From Photorhabdus sp. CRCIA-P01 (GTDB lineage Bacteria; Pseudomonadota; Gammaproteobacteria; Enterobacterales; Enterobacteriaceae): DNA of 64,000 nt. Below the pieces are notes generated by a model. That model saw only the letters and a list, made by a program, of their open reading frames with translations. It was not told where the DNA came from and made no database searches. The first letter of the stretch is position 1, and every line of letters begins with the position of its first letter. Location of the stretch: NCBI RefSeq assembly GCF_003545805.1, contig NZ_NMQR01000001.1, forward strand, positions 1 through 64,000, written 5' to 3'. Of the stretch, positions 34,618-44,165 are shown one piece after another. A program made the position numbers and the translations under genes.

Positions 34618-36024
34618 ATGGCAGAAAATATACACACTTCGCTTTCCGCTAAAACTGGGGAAACACAACTACAACGCAATCTAAGTAACCGGCATATACA
34701 ACTTATCGCGATCGGTGGTGCCATTGGCACGGGTCTGTTTATGGGATCAGGGAAAACAATCTCTCTCGCCGGACCCTCGATCATATTCGTTTATATGATT
34801 ATCGGCTTCATGCTGTTCTTCGTAATGCGCGCAATGGGAGAACTACTGCTCTCGAACCTCAATTATAAATCATTCAGTGATTTCTCCGCCGATTTGCTCG
34901 GGCCCTGGGCAGGTTTTTTCGTCGGCTGGACTTACTGGTTCTGTTGGGTCATTACCGGTATCGCCGATGTAGTCGCAATCACTTCCTATATCGGCTATTG
35001 GCAACCAGATTTTCCACAATGGCTCACTTCCCTACTCTGCGTTTCACTACTGCTGTCCCTTAATCTGGCTACAGTGAAATTATTCGGGGAAATGGAATTC
35101 TGGTTCGCCATGATAAAAATCGTTGCCATTATCGCTTTAATCGTGACAGGTGCTGTTCTGATTGGCATGCATTTTCAATCTCCAGCCGGTCATACCGCTT
35201 CACTGGCAAATATATGGAATGATGGTGGATTCTTTCCCACAGGGTTAAGTGGCTTTTTTGCTGGATTTCAGATAGCTATATTTGCCTTTGTGGGCATTGA
35301 ATTAGTAGGCACGGCGGCCGCGGAAACTAAAGATCCAATGAAATCGCTTCCCAGAGCCATTAATGCCATCCCGATTCGGATTATCACCTTCTACGTGCTG
35401 GCGCTGATAATTATTATGTCAGTCACACCGTGGCGTTCAATCATTGCGGACAAAAGCCCTTTTGTTGAACTGTTTGTTCTGATTGGTCTACCCGCCGCCG
35501 CCAGTATCGTGAACTTTGTGGTATTAACCTCTGCCGCCTCGTCAGCAAACAGCGGGGTTTTCTCCACCAGCCGCATGCTATTTGGGTTAGCAAAAGAAGG
35601 TGATGCACCACAGCAATTCAGTCGCCTTTCACGCCGTTCCGTGCCTGCATCGGGGTTAATCTTCACCTGTTTATGTTTATCCTGTGGCGTGGTGCTGATT
35701 TATTTAATTCCTGATGTTATGCATGTATTTACCCTGGTAACCACCGTTTCAGCCATTCTGTTTATGTTTATCTGGAGCATGATCCTATGTTCATATTTGG
35801 TTTACCGGAAACGTCGCCCGGCATTACATAAGGCTTCAACCTATAAAATGCCATTGGGTATTATCATGTCATGGGTCTGTCTGGCATTTTTTGCATTTGT
35901 TCTGATATTACTCACTTTACGGGATGATACCCGTCAAGCATTAATCATCACGCCTGTTTGGTTTCTGGTTTTAATTATCGGTTTTCAAATTGTAAAAAAA
36001 CGTAGAACACGTTTGCACAGCTAA
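34618..36024 (+). CDS. cycA: D-serine/D-alanine/glycine permease CycA
   Basis: A 468-aa APC-superfamily proton symporter with 12 membrane segments. The stretch LQRNLSNRHIQLIAIGGAIG and the following GTGLFMGSGKTISLAGPSII are nearly the same as E. coli CycA, as are GIELVGTAAAETKDPMKSLP and SSANSGVFSTSRMLFGLA. It imports glycine, D-alanine and D-serine. Its closeness to dsdCXA (3 kb) groups two D-serine uptake routes with one catabolic enzyme. It is terminated by the hairpin at 36051-36085. Confidence 0.95.
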   Translation: MAENIHTSLSAKTGETQLQRNLSNRHIQLIAIGGAIGTGLFMGSGKTISLAGPSIIFVYMIIGFMLFFVMRAMGELLLSNLNYKSFSDFSADLLGPWAGFFVGWTYWFCWVITGIADVVAITSYIGYWQPDFPQWLTSLLCVSLLLSLNLATVKLFGEMEFWFAMIKIVAIIALIVTGAVLIGMHFQSPAGHTASLANIWNDGGFFPTGLSGFFAGFQIAIFAFVGIELVGTAAAETKDPMKSLPRAINAIPIRIITFYVLALIIIMSVTPWRSIIADKSPFVELFVLIGLPAAASIVNFVVLTSAASSANSGVFSTSRMLFGLAKEGDAPQQFSRLSRRSVPASGLIFTCLCLSCGVVLIYLIPDVMHVFTLVTTVSAILFMFIWSMILCSYLVYRKRRPALHKASTYKMPLGIIMSWVCLAFFAFVLILLTLRDDTRQALIITPVWFLVLIIGFQIVKKRRTRLHS

Positions 36025-36050
36025 CCTATTCAAATTTTTAATATTTATAT

Positions 36051-36085
36051 GGCCTGTTGGAATAATACTCCACAGGTCTTTTTTA
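36051..36085 (+). terminator. Rho-independent terminator of cycA
   Basis: GGCCTGTTGGA and TCCACAGGTC form a ~10-bp stem with one bulge, followed by TTTTTT. It lies 27 bp after the cycA stop. Confidence 0.8.
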
Positions 36086-36256
36086 TTGCTGCAAGCCACC
36101 AAACTACCACTACACTTACTCTACTGGTTAAGAAAATCTTTCTTACAAAATAGGGTCATCCACCTTATTACATCAATAATATTGATGAATTTAAATAACA
36201 GGCTGCCGTTATTGTAAACTTCACAGCCACTTTTTAAACTTATAGGAGAAAGTGAT

Positions 36257-37285
36257 ATGAAGGCATTAGTATTAGAAAAAGCAGGTCAGATTTCAATTCA
36301 AGATTGGGAAGCCCCCGAAATACTGGGTGAAAATGATGTTGAGATAAAAATTCACTCGGTGGGAATTTGCGGCAGCGATGTGCATTATTACCAATACGGG
36401 CGTATTGGGCCATTTGTTGTCGAAAAACCGATGATCCTTGGGCACGAAGCATCAGGTGTAATCACAGCAGTAGGTAAGAATGTGACTCACTTAAAAATCG
36501 GCGATCGTGTCTGTATGGAACCTGGAATTCCTAATCTGCAATCACCACAATCACGGGCAGGTATTTATAATTTAGATCCAGAAGTCCGTTTCTGGGCAAC
36601 GCCCCCTATTGACGGTTGCTTACGTGAAAGAGTTATTCACCCGGCAGCATTTACGTTCAAATTACCTGATAATGTCAGTTTTGCCGAAGGTGCAATGGTT
36701 GAACCCTTAGCTATCGGTATGCAAGCAGCCACAAAAGCAGAAATTAAACCCGGAGATATCGCACTAGTTGTTGGCGCTGGCACGATCGGAGTTGTTACCG
36801 CACTTGCAGCATTAGCCGGTGGTTGTTCTGATGTTATTATTTGTGATGTGTTCGATGAAAAATTAGAAATCGCGAAACAGTATCCAGGTCTCCACCCGGT
36901 TAATAGCAAAGTACTCGCTGAGAAAGTTAACGCATTAACCGACGGTAATGGCGTCAATATTCTCTTTGAATGTAGTGGAGCAAAATCAGTCATTGCCACT
37001 ATTTCAGAGCACATTGCACCGGGAGGAATCGCTGTTCTGGTCGGTATGCCCATCGATCCAACGCCACTTGATATTGTCTCGGCTCAAGCTAAAGAGATCA
37101 CATTCAAAACTATTTTCCGCTATGCAAATATGTACCCTCGTACTATCCGTTTACTTAGCTCTGGCAAGCTCAAGGTAACCCCGTTATTATCCGCAACCTA
37201 TAAATTTAAAGACAGCGTTAAAGCTTACGAACGAGCCGCGGAGGGTCGCCCGACAGATATCAAAATTATGTTGGAAATGGAGTAA
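36257..37285 (+). CDS. Zinc-dependent polyol dehydrogenase (xylitol/sorbitol dehydrogenase-like)
   Basis: A 342-aa medium-chain dehydrogenase. Catalytic zinc ligands are Cys-38 (ICGSDVHYY) and His-63/Glu-64 (ILGHEASG). The NAD-binding loop is VVGAGTIGVVTALAA. The structural-zinc cysteines are missing: the lobe reads EPGIPNLQSPQSRAGIYNLDPEVRFWATPPIDG. This pattern is typical of bacterial xylitol dehydrogenases, which oxidise a polyol to a ketose (for example xylitol to xylulose). The truncated xylulokinase 3 bp downstream supports a xylitol role. The ribosome binding site is TAGGAG. Confidence 0.87.
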   Translation: MKALVLEKAGQISIQDWEAPEILGENDVEIKIHSVGICGSDVHYYQYGRIGPFVVEKPMILGHEASGVITAVGKNVTHLKIGDRVCMEPGIPNLQSPQSRAGIYNLDPEVRFWATPPIDGCLRERVIHPAAFTFKLPDNVSFAEGAMVEPLAIGMQAATKAEIKPGDIALVVGAGTIGVVTALAALAGGCSDVIICDVFDEKLEIAKQYPGLHPVNSKVLAEKVNALTDGNGVNILFECSGAKSVIATISEHIAPGGIAVLVGMPIDPTPLDIVSAQAKEITFKTIFRYANMYPRTIRLLSSGKLKVTPLLSATYKFKDSVKAYERAAEGRPTDIKIMLEME

Positions 37286-37288
37286 CAC

Positions 37289-37501
37289 ATGGCGCTCTAT
37301 GCTGGTATCGATTGCGGTACACAAAGTACTAAGGTCATTATTGTCAATAGCCAAAAAACGCATATTTTGGGTGAAGGTATGACGATATTGATCGCCGATA
37401 ATTCTCCTAGTGAACGACTCAAAGTCACTGGCATCCAAAAATCTTTAATGTGGAAGCGACTCCCGTGCAGCAGAGACAAAACCGGGAAAAATGATCAATA
37501 A
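37289..37501 (+). pseudogene. Truncated xylulokinase (xylB-like) fragment
   Basis: A 70-codon ORF that starts as a FGGY sugar kinase (MALYAGIDCGTQSTKVIIVNSQ, the N-terminal phosphate-binding DxGTxSTK motif) and loses similarity after about residue 35, where full-length kinases have ~480-500 residues. It starts 3 bp after the polyol dehydrogenase stop. The remainder has been deleted up to the putP terminator, so xylulose phosphorylation cannot come from this gene. Confidence 0.75.
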
Positions 37502-37512
37502 TTTTTCATGAT

Positions 37513-37554
37513 GAAAAAAACAAACCTCGCTATTTTAAACGAGGTTTGTCGGTT
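37513..37554 (-). terminator. Rho-independent terminator of putP
   Basis: Read on the minus strand, arms AAACCTCG and CGAGGTTT enclose a short AT loop and are followed by GTTTTTTT. It lies shortly after the putP stop at 37579. A degenerate relative of this sequence occurs near 48515-48555. Confidence 0.8.
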
Positions 37555-37578
37555 TATTTCAATTTACCTTATTTCAAC

Positions 37579-39063
37579 TCATTTAGTTTTGTATTGCGCC
37601 TCAGCATCAATAAAACGCTGTTGCGATGCGCTGCTCGGCGCTTTACCCAACAGACTCACAACCACGATCGCAATAGAAGCTAAGATAAAGCCAGGAATAA
37701 TTTCATACAACGCAAACCACTGGTATTTCATCCACACCAATACCGTGACGGCCCCGACCAACATCCCCACTAATGCGCCATTACGTGTCATACGTTTCCA
37801 GATAACAGAAATCAGTACAACTGGGCCGAACGCAGCACCAAATCCAGCCCATGCATTACTGACCAGAGCCAGTACTTTATTGTCCGGATTGGTTGCTATC
37901 ACCATCGCGATGACCGCCACCAGCAACACCATGAAACGCCCCACCCACACCAACTCTTTCTGGCTGGCGGATTTACGGATAAAGGGTTTATAAAGATCTT
38001 CCGTCAAAGCACTCGCACACACCAGCAACTGACAGCTTAAGGTACTCATCACCGCGGCCAGAATAGCAGAGAGTAAAATGCCCGCTATCCACGGATTAAA
38101 CAGAACAACCGCCAATTCCATAAAGATACGCTCACGGTTGGCTGTGACCGCACCAGACAGTTCAGGATGAATTTCAAAATAAGCAATACCGAAAAAACCG
38201 ACAGCAATTGTGCCTGCCAAACATAACACCATCCAGGTCATACTGATACGACGAGCTTTGCGGATAGTATGATGGGAATCCGCCGCCATGAAACGCGCAA
38301 GAATATGTGGTTGACCAAAATAACCTAACCCCCAACCCAACAGCGAGATAATGGCAATAAAGTTCAACCCTTTAAACATATCCATATAAGCCGGACTTTT
38401 TGCTGCTATCAGAGCCATAGAGGTATCAATGCCCCCCACAGAGAAAATAACGATAATCGGGGTCAAGATAAGCGCAAAGATCATTAATGAAGCCTGAACC
38501 GTATCAGTCCAACTAACCGCCAGAAAGCCGCCTAAGAAAGTATAGGCAATTGTTGCCGCCGCACCGAGCCACATGGCTTTCTGATAACTGATACCGAACG
38601 TACTTTCAAATAACAATCCTCCGGCAACCACGCCAGAAGCACAATAGATAGTGAAGAAGATCAGAATAACCAGCGCGGAAATAATACGTAGGATTTTACT
38701 GCTATCGTCAAAACGACTGGTGAAATAGTCCGGCAATGTTAGCGCATTATTATTGACTTCCGTCTGGATCCGTAGCCTGCCTGCCACCAATTTCCAGTTC
38801 AGGTAAGCGCCTAAAGAGAGGCCAATGGCTATCCAGCTTTCTGAAATCCCCGCGAAATAGACCACGCCAGGTAAGCCCATTAATAACCAGCCACTCATAT
38901 CCGAAGCACCGGCGGACAAAGCCGTTACCACGCTACCTAATCGCCTTCCTCCCAAGATATAGTCATCAAAATTTTTAGTTGAACGATAAGCCAAAAAACC
39001 TATCAACAACATTCCAGTAATGTAGACAATAAAAGTGATTAGCATTGGTGTATTTACTGTCAT
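37579..39063 (-). CDS. putP: Sodium/proline symporter PutP
   Basis: A 494-aa solute:sodium symporter. Hallmarks are RSTKNFDDYILGGR, LSAGASDMSGWLLMGLPG, LPDYFTSRF, AVSWTDTVQASLM, GLGYFGQPHILARFMAADS and the SSS signature around AILAAVMSTLSCQLLV. The start MTVNTPMLITF at 39063 has GGAG 8 bp upstream and matches the E. coli N-terminus; the longer frame to 39120 is discarded. It is divergent from putA and imports proline for PutA. Confidence 0.95.
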   Translation of the reverse strand: MTVNTPMLITFIVYITGMLLIGFLAYRSTKNFDDYILGGRRLGSVVTALSAGASDMSGWLLMGLPGVVYFAGISESWIAIGLSLGAYLNWKLVAGRLRIQTEVNNNALTLPDYFTSRFDDSSKILRIISALVILIFFTIYCASGVVAGGLLFESTFGISYQKAMWLGAAATIAYTFLGGFLAVSWTDTVQASLMIFALILTPIIVIFSVGGIDTSMALIAAKSPAYMDMFKGLNFIAIISLLGWGLGYFGQPHILARFMAADSHHTIRKARRISMTWMVLCLAGTIAVGFFGIAYFEIHPELSGAVTANRERIFMELAVVLFNPWIAGILLSAILAAVMSTLSCQLLVCASALTEDLYKPFIRKSASQKELVWVGRFMVLLVAVIAMVIATNPDNKVLALVSNAWAGFGAAFGPVVLISVIWKRMTRNGALVGMLVGAVTVLVWMKYQWFALYEIIPGFILASIAIVVVSLLGKAPSSASQQRFIDAEAQYKTK

Positions 39064-39147
39064 GCAAGTTCTCCATAGTGTTATCTGTGTTTTGCAAATC
39101 CGCAGTTCTCCTGGGTACACAGAGTTTTCCCTGTCAGGTTCAGGAAC

Positions 39148-39163
39148 GTTGCACCTGATTGCA
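39148..39163. promoter_or_regulatory. PutA operator motifs near putP
   Basis: GTTGCA at 39148-39153 and ATTGCA at 39158-39163 are spaced 10 bp apart. PutA represses put genes by binding GTTGCA-type motifs through its ribbon-helix-helix domain. Confidence 0.6.
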
Positions 39164-39477
39164 CCTAAAAATGGTCCATAATTCTAAATTGAAATAATTA
39201 TTTTTGTAACCAATTAGAAAGTTACAGTGAATCCTAGATTAGCATCAGGTAATTTAACAACTAATTAACGCCACTTTTTACAAAAAACGTTTACTGAATC
39301 ACATTTATTTGATTTAAAAATTATACTTTTTAACCATTTCAGGGTTACACCCCGATGTTAGCTATAAAATGTTAAACCAATGTGTATCAACCAGATAAAA
39401 TCACAAAAATAAATATACCCACCTAATTATAATAACTAGATTAATTTCACAAAAATAAAACAAGCGATTCTCATAAG

Positions 39478-39493
39478 GTTGCACAAAGTTGCA
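39478..39493. promoter_or_regulatory. PutA operator motifs near putA
   Basis: Two GTTGCA motifs (39478-39483 and 39488-39493), again 10 bp apart on one face of the helix, lie 57-72 bp upstream of the putA start. With the pair near putP this gives two operator clusters at the ends of the ~490-bp divergent control region. Confidence 0.65.
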
Positions 39494-39549
39494 ACATGTC
39501 AGATATTATCATGTAATTTTAGATAAACCTTACCTATTAAGGAGCAAGG

Positions 39550-42500
39550 ATGGGTAGTACAACAATGGGCGTGAAGCTTGACGAAGCAACGCGTGATCGC
39601 ATTAAGGCTGCTGCACAACGGATTGACCGCACTCCACATTGGCTGATTAAACAAGCTATTTTTAATTATCTTGAACGTCTTGAAAATGATGAGCAGATCG
39701 CTGAACTCTCCGCTAACCAAGATGTTAAAGAAGAGAAAATAATCGCAGAAGAAACGGTAACAAACTCTTCTTATCAACCTTTCCTCGACTTCGCAGAACA
39801 TATCCTACCGCAATCAGTAAAACGTTCTGCAATTACTGCTGCCTATCGCCTGCCAGAAACACAAGCCATTCCCATGCTGTTACAACAGGCACAATTGCCA
39901 GAAGATCAGGCTCAAGCAACTCATAAGCTGGCTTACAGCATTGCAGAAAAATTGCGTAACCAGAAAAACGGCATTGGTCGTTCAGGTCTGGTTCAAGGGC
40001 TATTGCAGGAATTCTCGCTTTCATCTCAGGAAGGCGTTGCTCTGATGTGTCTTGCGGAAGCCTTGCTCCGTATCCCTGATAAAGCCACTCGCGACGCGCT
40101 GATCCGCGACAAAATCAGTAACGGCAATTGGCATTCTCATCTGGGCCAAAGTTCATCCATGTTCGTCAATGCGGCAACCTGGGGTCTGCTGTTTACCGGC
40201 AAACTGGTTTCTACCCATAACGAGGCCAAACTCTCCACTTCGCTGAATCGCATTATTAGTAAGAGTGGCGAACCATTAGTGCGTAAAGGCGTAGATATGG
40301 CAATGCGCCTGATGGGTGAACAGTTTGTGACAGGAGAAACCATCGCTCAAGCGCTGGCAAGTGCGCGTAAGCTGGAAGAAAAAGGGTTCCGTTACTCCTA
40401 CGACATGCTAGGTGAAGCCGCTTTAACCGAGGAAGATGCTCAGGATTATATGGTTTCCTACCAACAAGCGATTCATGCTATCGGGAAAGCATCTAACGGC
40501 CGCGGCATTTATGAAGGGCCTGGAATTTCCATTAAGCTCTCTGCTCTGCACCCGCGTTATAGCCGCGCTCAATATGAACGCGTCATGAATGAGCTATATC
40601 CACGCCTGCTTTCCCTGACATTACAGGCACGCCAATACGATATTGGTATCAATATTGATGCCGAAGAAGCAGATCGTCTGGAAATTTCTCTCGATTTGTT
40701 GGAAAAACTCTGTTTTGAACCACAACTGGCTGGCTGGAATGGCATTGGTTTCGTGATTCAGGCTTATCAGAAACGCTGCCCCTTTGTTATCGATGCGGTC
40801 ATTGACTTAGCACAACGCAGCCGCCGTCGATTAATGGTGCGACTGGTAAAAGGCGCTTACTGGGATAGCGAAATTAAACGTGCTCAAATCGATGGGCTGG
40901 AAGGTTACCCAGTTTACACCCGCAAAGTTTATACTGACGTTTCTTATCTGGCTTGTGCCCGCAAACTATTGTCAGTACCTAATCTGATTTATCCTCAGTT
41001 TGCTACCCATAACGCCCATACTTTAGCTGCTGTTTATCATATGGCGGGCCAAAACTATTACCCCGGTCAATATGAGTTCCAATGCCTGCATGGCATGGGA
41101 GAACCTCTGTATGAACAAGTGGTCGGGAAAATTGCTGATGGTAAGTTAAACCGCCCATGCCGTATTTATGCGCCAGTAGGCACCCACGAAACGTTGTTGG
41201 CCTATTTAGTCCGTCGTCTGTTGGAGAACGGCGCTAACACCTCTTTTGTCAACCGTATCGCCGATACCACATTACCACTGGATGAACTGGTTGCCGATCC
41301 AGTGACAAAGATCCAGAAGCTGGCCGAAACCGGCGTCCAAATCGGTCTTCCACATCCTAAAATCCCTCTGCCTCACAATCTGTATGGCAAAGATCGCGCA
41401 AACTCAGCCGGCTTGGATCTGGCCAACGAACATCGTCTGGCTTCTCTTTCCAGTGCGCTATTAAGTTCTGCTACCGAAGAGCAGTATAGCGAGCCACTAC
41501 TGGGCGGCCATTATCACCATCAAGGTGAGTTACCGGCCACTAAACCGGTTATAAACCCGGCGGCCCCTTCGGATATTGTCGGCTATGTTCGTGAGGCAAC
41601 TGAGCAGGAAGTCAGTCATGCGCTGGATGTCGCAACAGAAGCTGGCGCAATTTGGTTTGCGACACCACCATCAGAACGGGCTGCTATTCTGGTTCGTGCG
41701 GCGGAATTAATGGAAAACCAGATGCAACCGCTATTAGGTATTTTGGTTCGGGAAGCCGGCAAAACCTTTAATAATGCGATTGCCGAGGTACGTGAAGCGG
41801 TCGATTTCCTCCATTACTATGCGGGACAAGTTCGCCATGATTTCGCTAATGATACTCATCGCCCACTGGGGCCGGTCGTCTGTATCAGCCCGTGGAACTT
41901 CCCATTAGCTATTTTTACCGGACAGATAGCGGCTGCATTGGCCGCCGGTAACAGTGTATTAGCAAAACCGGCGGAACAGACCCCATTAATTGCGGCAACA
42001 GCGGTCAAAATACTGCATCAAGCAGGTATTCCCCACGATGCATTGCAATTATTACCCGGTCAAGGTGAAACCATTGGCTCTCTTCTGGTGGGTGATGAGA
42101 GAGTGCGAGGTGTAATGTTTACTGGCTCCACTGAAGTGGCCGGTCTGTTACAACGTAACATTGCCGGACGACTTGATGCACAAGGGCGTCCAACTCCTCT
42201 GATTGCCGAAACCGGTGGCCTGAATGCAATGATTGTCGACTCTTCCGCGCTGACAGAACAAGTTGTTACGGATGTGGTCGCCTCTGCTTTTGACAGTGCA
42301 GGTCAACGTTGTTCTGCCTTGCGTATCCTCTGTATTCAAGATGATGTAGCAGAAAGAACCATCACCATGCTGAAAGGCGCTATGTCTGAATGCCGGATGG
42401 GTAATCCTGAACGCCTGTCCACCGATATCGGCCCAGTCATTGATGCGGAAGCCAAAGCGGGTATTGATCGCCATATTCAAGCAATGCGTACCAAAGGGCA

Positions 42501-43530
42501 CACGATTTATCAGGCAACACAAGATAATGTGGTCGACAATCAAGAGTGGGATCACGGTACTTTCGTTAAACCGACACTGATTGAACTGGAAAGCTTTGAT
42601 GAGTTGAAACAGGAGATTTTCGGTCCGGTTCTGCATGTTGTTCGTTTCAAACGTAATGAACTGGATAAGTTACTGGAGCAGATTAACAACTCTAACTACG
42701 GTCTGACTCTGGGCATCCATACCCGTATTGACGAAACGATTGCACAAGTTACCGCTAAGGCGAAAGTCGGTAATCTGTATGTCAACCGCAACATGGTAGG
42801 CGCTGTTGTTGGCGTACAACCATTCGGTGGTGAAGGCTTGTCCGGTACCGGACCAAAAGCAGGTGGCCCACTCTATCTGTATCGTCTACTCTCTTGCCGT
42901 CCTCAAAATGCAATCAACCAAACGTTGGAACGTCAGGATGCTGAATATCCATTGGATGCCAATGCCCGTTCAGCACTGATGGCACCCTTTGATGCACTGA
43001 CAGAATGGGCTGCCAATCAGCACAACGAAGAACTAAATCAGTTAGTTCAACAATATAAATTGCTGGCACAAAGTGGTACCACTCGCCTGTTACCGGGGCC
43101 AACAGGCGAACGCAATACTTACACCCTGTTACCTCGTGGTCAGGTACTGTGTCTGGCGGATAATCAACAAGATACATTCATTCAACTGGCAGCAACACTG
43201 TCTGTAGGCTGTCAGTTGCTATGGCAAAATGATGAATTACATCAACAACTGTTTCGTCAATTACCAGATAGCGTCCGTAAATCAATCCATTTGGTTCAGG
43301 ACTGGCAAAGTGAAGATACAGCATTCGAAGCGGTTATTTACCACGGCGACTCTGATCAACTGCGTCAAGTTTGCGAACACGTCGCTCAACGTAAAGGCGT
43401 TATCATTTCCGTACAAGGTTTTGCCCGTGGAGAAACTAATCTACTGTTAGAACGTCTGCTGCATGAACGTTCACTGAGCATTAACACGGCGGCAGCGGGA
43501 GGCAATGCTAGTCTGATGACTATCGGTTAA
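39550..43530 (+). CDS. putA: Bifunctional proline dehydrogenase / P5C dehydrogenase and repressor PutA
   Basis: A 1326-aa trifunctional flavoprotein. Residues ~1-45 are a ribbon-helix-helix DNA-binding domain (TTMGVKLDEATRDRIKAAAQRIDRTPHWLIKQAI). The FAD barrel for proline oxidation is in the middle (SIKLSALHPRY, INIDAEEADRLEISLDLL, VRLVKGAYWDSEIKRAQ). The aldehyde dehydrogenase domain follows (ISPWNFPLAIFTGQIAAAL, LIAETGGLNAMIVD, catalytic Cys ~921 in DSAGQRCSALR). A C-terminal lid domain closes the protein. It oxidises proline to glutamate at the membrane and represses putP/putA when proline is scarce. The ribosome binding site is AAGGAG. Confidence 0.96.
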   Translation: MGSTTMGVKLDEATRDRIKAAAQRIDRTPHWLIKQAIFNYLERLENDEQIAELSANQDVKEEKIIAEETVTNSSYQPFLDFAEHILPQSVKRSAITAAYRLPETQAIPMLLQQAQLPEDQAQATHKLAYSIAEKLRNQKNGIGRSGLVQGLLQEFSLSSQEGVALMCLAEALLRIPDKATRDALIRDKISNGNWHSHLGQSSSMFVNAATWGLLFTGKLVSTHNEAKLSTSLNRIISKSGEPLVRKGVDMAMRLMGEQFVTGETIAQALASARKLEEKGFRYSYDMLGEAALTEEDAQDYMVSYQQAIHAIGKASNGRGIYEGPGISIKLSALHPRYSRAQYERVMNELYPRLLSLTLQARQYDIGINIDAEEADRLEISLDLLEKLCFEPQLAGWNGIGFVIQAYQKRCPFVIDAVIDLAQRSRRRLMVRLVKGAYWDSEIKRAQIDGLEGYPVYTRKVYTDVSYLACARKLLSVPNLIYPQFATHNAHTLAAVYHMAGQNYYPGQYEFQCLHGMGEPLYEQVVGKIADGKLNRPCRIYAPVGTHETLLAYLVRRLLENGANTSFVNRIADTTLPLDELVADPVTKIQKLAETGVQIGLPHPKIPLPHNLYGKDRANSAGLDLANEHRLASLSSALLSSATEEQYSEPLLGGHYHHQGELPATKPVINPAAPSDIVGYVREATEQEVSHALDVATEAGAIWFATPPSERAAILVRAAELMENQMQPLLGILVREAGKTFNNAIAEVREAVDFLHYYAGQVRHDFANDTHRPLGPVVCISPWNFPLAIFTGQIAAALAAGNSVLAKPAEQTPLIAATAVKILHQAGIPHDALQLLPGQGETIGSLLVGDERVRGVMFTGSTEVAGLLQRNIAGRLDAQGRPTPLIAETGGLNAMIVDSSALTEQVVTDVVASAFDSAGQRCSALRILCIQDDVAERTITMLKGAMSECRMGNPERLSTDIGPVIDAEAKAGIDRHIQAMRTKGHTIYQATQDNVVDNQEWDHGTFVKPTLIELESFDELKQEIFGPVLHVVRFKRNELDKLLEQINNSNYGLTLGIHTRIDETIAQVTAKAKVGNLYVNRNMVGAVVGVQPFGGEGLSGTGPKAGGPLYLYRLLSCRPQNAINQTLERQDAEYPLDANARSALMAPFDALTEWAANQHNEELNQLVQQYKLLAQSGTTRLLPGPTGERNTYTLLPRGQVLCLADNQQDTFIQLAATLSVGCQLLWQNDELHQQLFRQLPDSVRKSIHLVQDWQSEDTAFEAVIYHGDSDQLRQVCEHVAQRKGVIISVQGFARGETNLLLERLLHERSLSINTAAAGGNASLMTIG

Positions 43531-43540
43531 TTTCGGCTGT

Positions 43541-43576
43541 AGCTAAGGGGAACACATCAAAAATGTGTTCCCCCCA
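43541..43576. repeat. Direct repeat carrying a terminator hairpin, left boundary of the RiPP-like island
   Basis: A 36-bp segment identical to 48563-48598 in the same orientation. It contains the hairpin GGGGAACACAT/ATGTGTTCCCC (43547-43573) and terminates putA, whose stop is 11 bp upstream. The second copy lies after fliZ. The two enclose the AT-rich island, consistent with duplication of a terminator once shared by convergent putA and fliZ. Confidence 0.85.
43547..43573 (+). terminator. putA terminator hairpin
   Basis: Perfect 11-bp arms GGGGAACACAT and ATGTGTTCCCC with a 5-base loop, shortly after the putA stop. There is no long U-run; the symmetrical stem could act on both strands. Confidence 0.65.
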
Positions 43577-43640
43577 GATTAGAAGTCAACCTCAAAACTC
43601 TGTTAACTCCCATCGAATATAGGAGTAATAGTGTAATCAT

Positions 43641-44165
43641 CTACCTCAATTCTCCATCAGATATTCCTTTAGTCATATAGTATTCATCTGTCAGTTCACC
43701 ATTTATAAATAGTGAGCTAGTTCTGATGCCAGAAAAAATAAAACCTGATGACAAATACAGCTTTATTGCCAATGTGTTTTTTATTGCAACGGTTAACTCA
43801 AGTCTGCTAATTCCATTTTTCCGTGACCAATCTTGCGCTTTGTCGAGTAAGGTTCTCGCTATACCTTTGTTTCTATATTCTTTTTTCACTCCAATAACAA
43901 TAGAACCCAGATGCCTGTTCCTATTGAACAAGCCCCTAGATATAACAATAAATCCAACAATATTTTTGTTATCTTCACATATTAACATTTGCCTGTCTTT
44001 GTCGAATCCTTTTATTATATCCATCTGTTCTTCAACACTTGTTTTTCTTTCTCCCGGCTCAAGCAACATAAATTCCGATGTGTTATCCAAATCATTAAGA
44101 AAAACAATGAGATTGTTTGCATCTTCTACGTTAACTTCTCTAAAAACAAAGATTTCTTTTTCCAT
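43641..44165 (-). CDS. GNAT-family N-acetyltransferase (last gene of the MNIO operon)
   Basis: A 174-aa GNAT acetyltransferase. The acetyl-CoA binding segment is GSIVIGVKKEYRNKGIARTLLDKAQDWSRKNGISRLELTV, followed by NTLAIKLYLSSGFIFSG. The start at 44165 (MEKEIFVFREVNV) overlaps the end of the exporter frame by 40 bp, so it is translationally coupled to the MNIO operon. In peptide-natural-product clusters such enzymes acetylate the product or provide self-protection; here that is inference from position. Base composition is AT-rich like the rest of the island. Confidence 0.82.
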   Translation of the reverse strand: MEKEIFVFREVNVEDANNLIVFLNDLDNTSEFMLLEPGERKTSVEEQMDIIKGFDKDRQMLICEDNKNIVGFIVISRGLFNRNRHLGSIVIGVKKEYRNKGIARTLLDKAQDWSRKNGISRLELTVAIKNTLAIKLYLSSGFIFSGIRTSSLFINGELTDEYYMTKGISDGELR

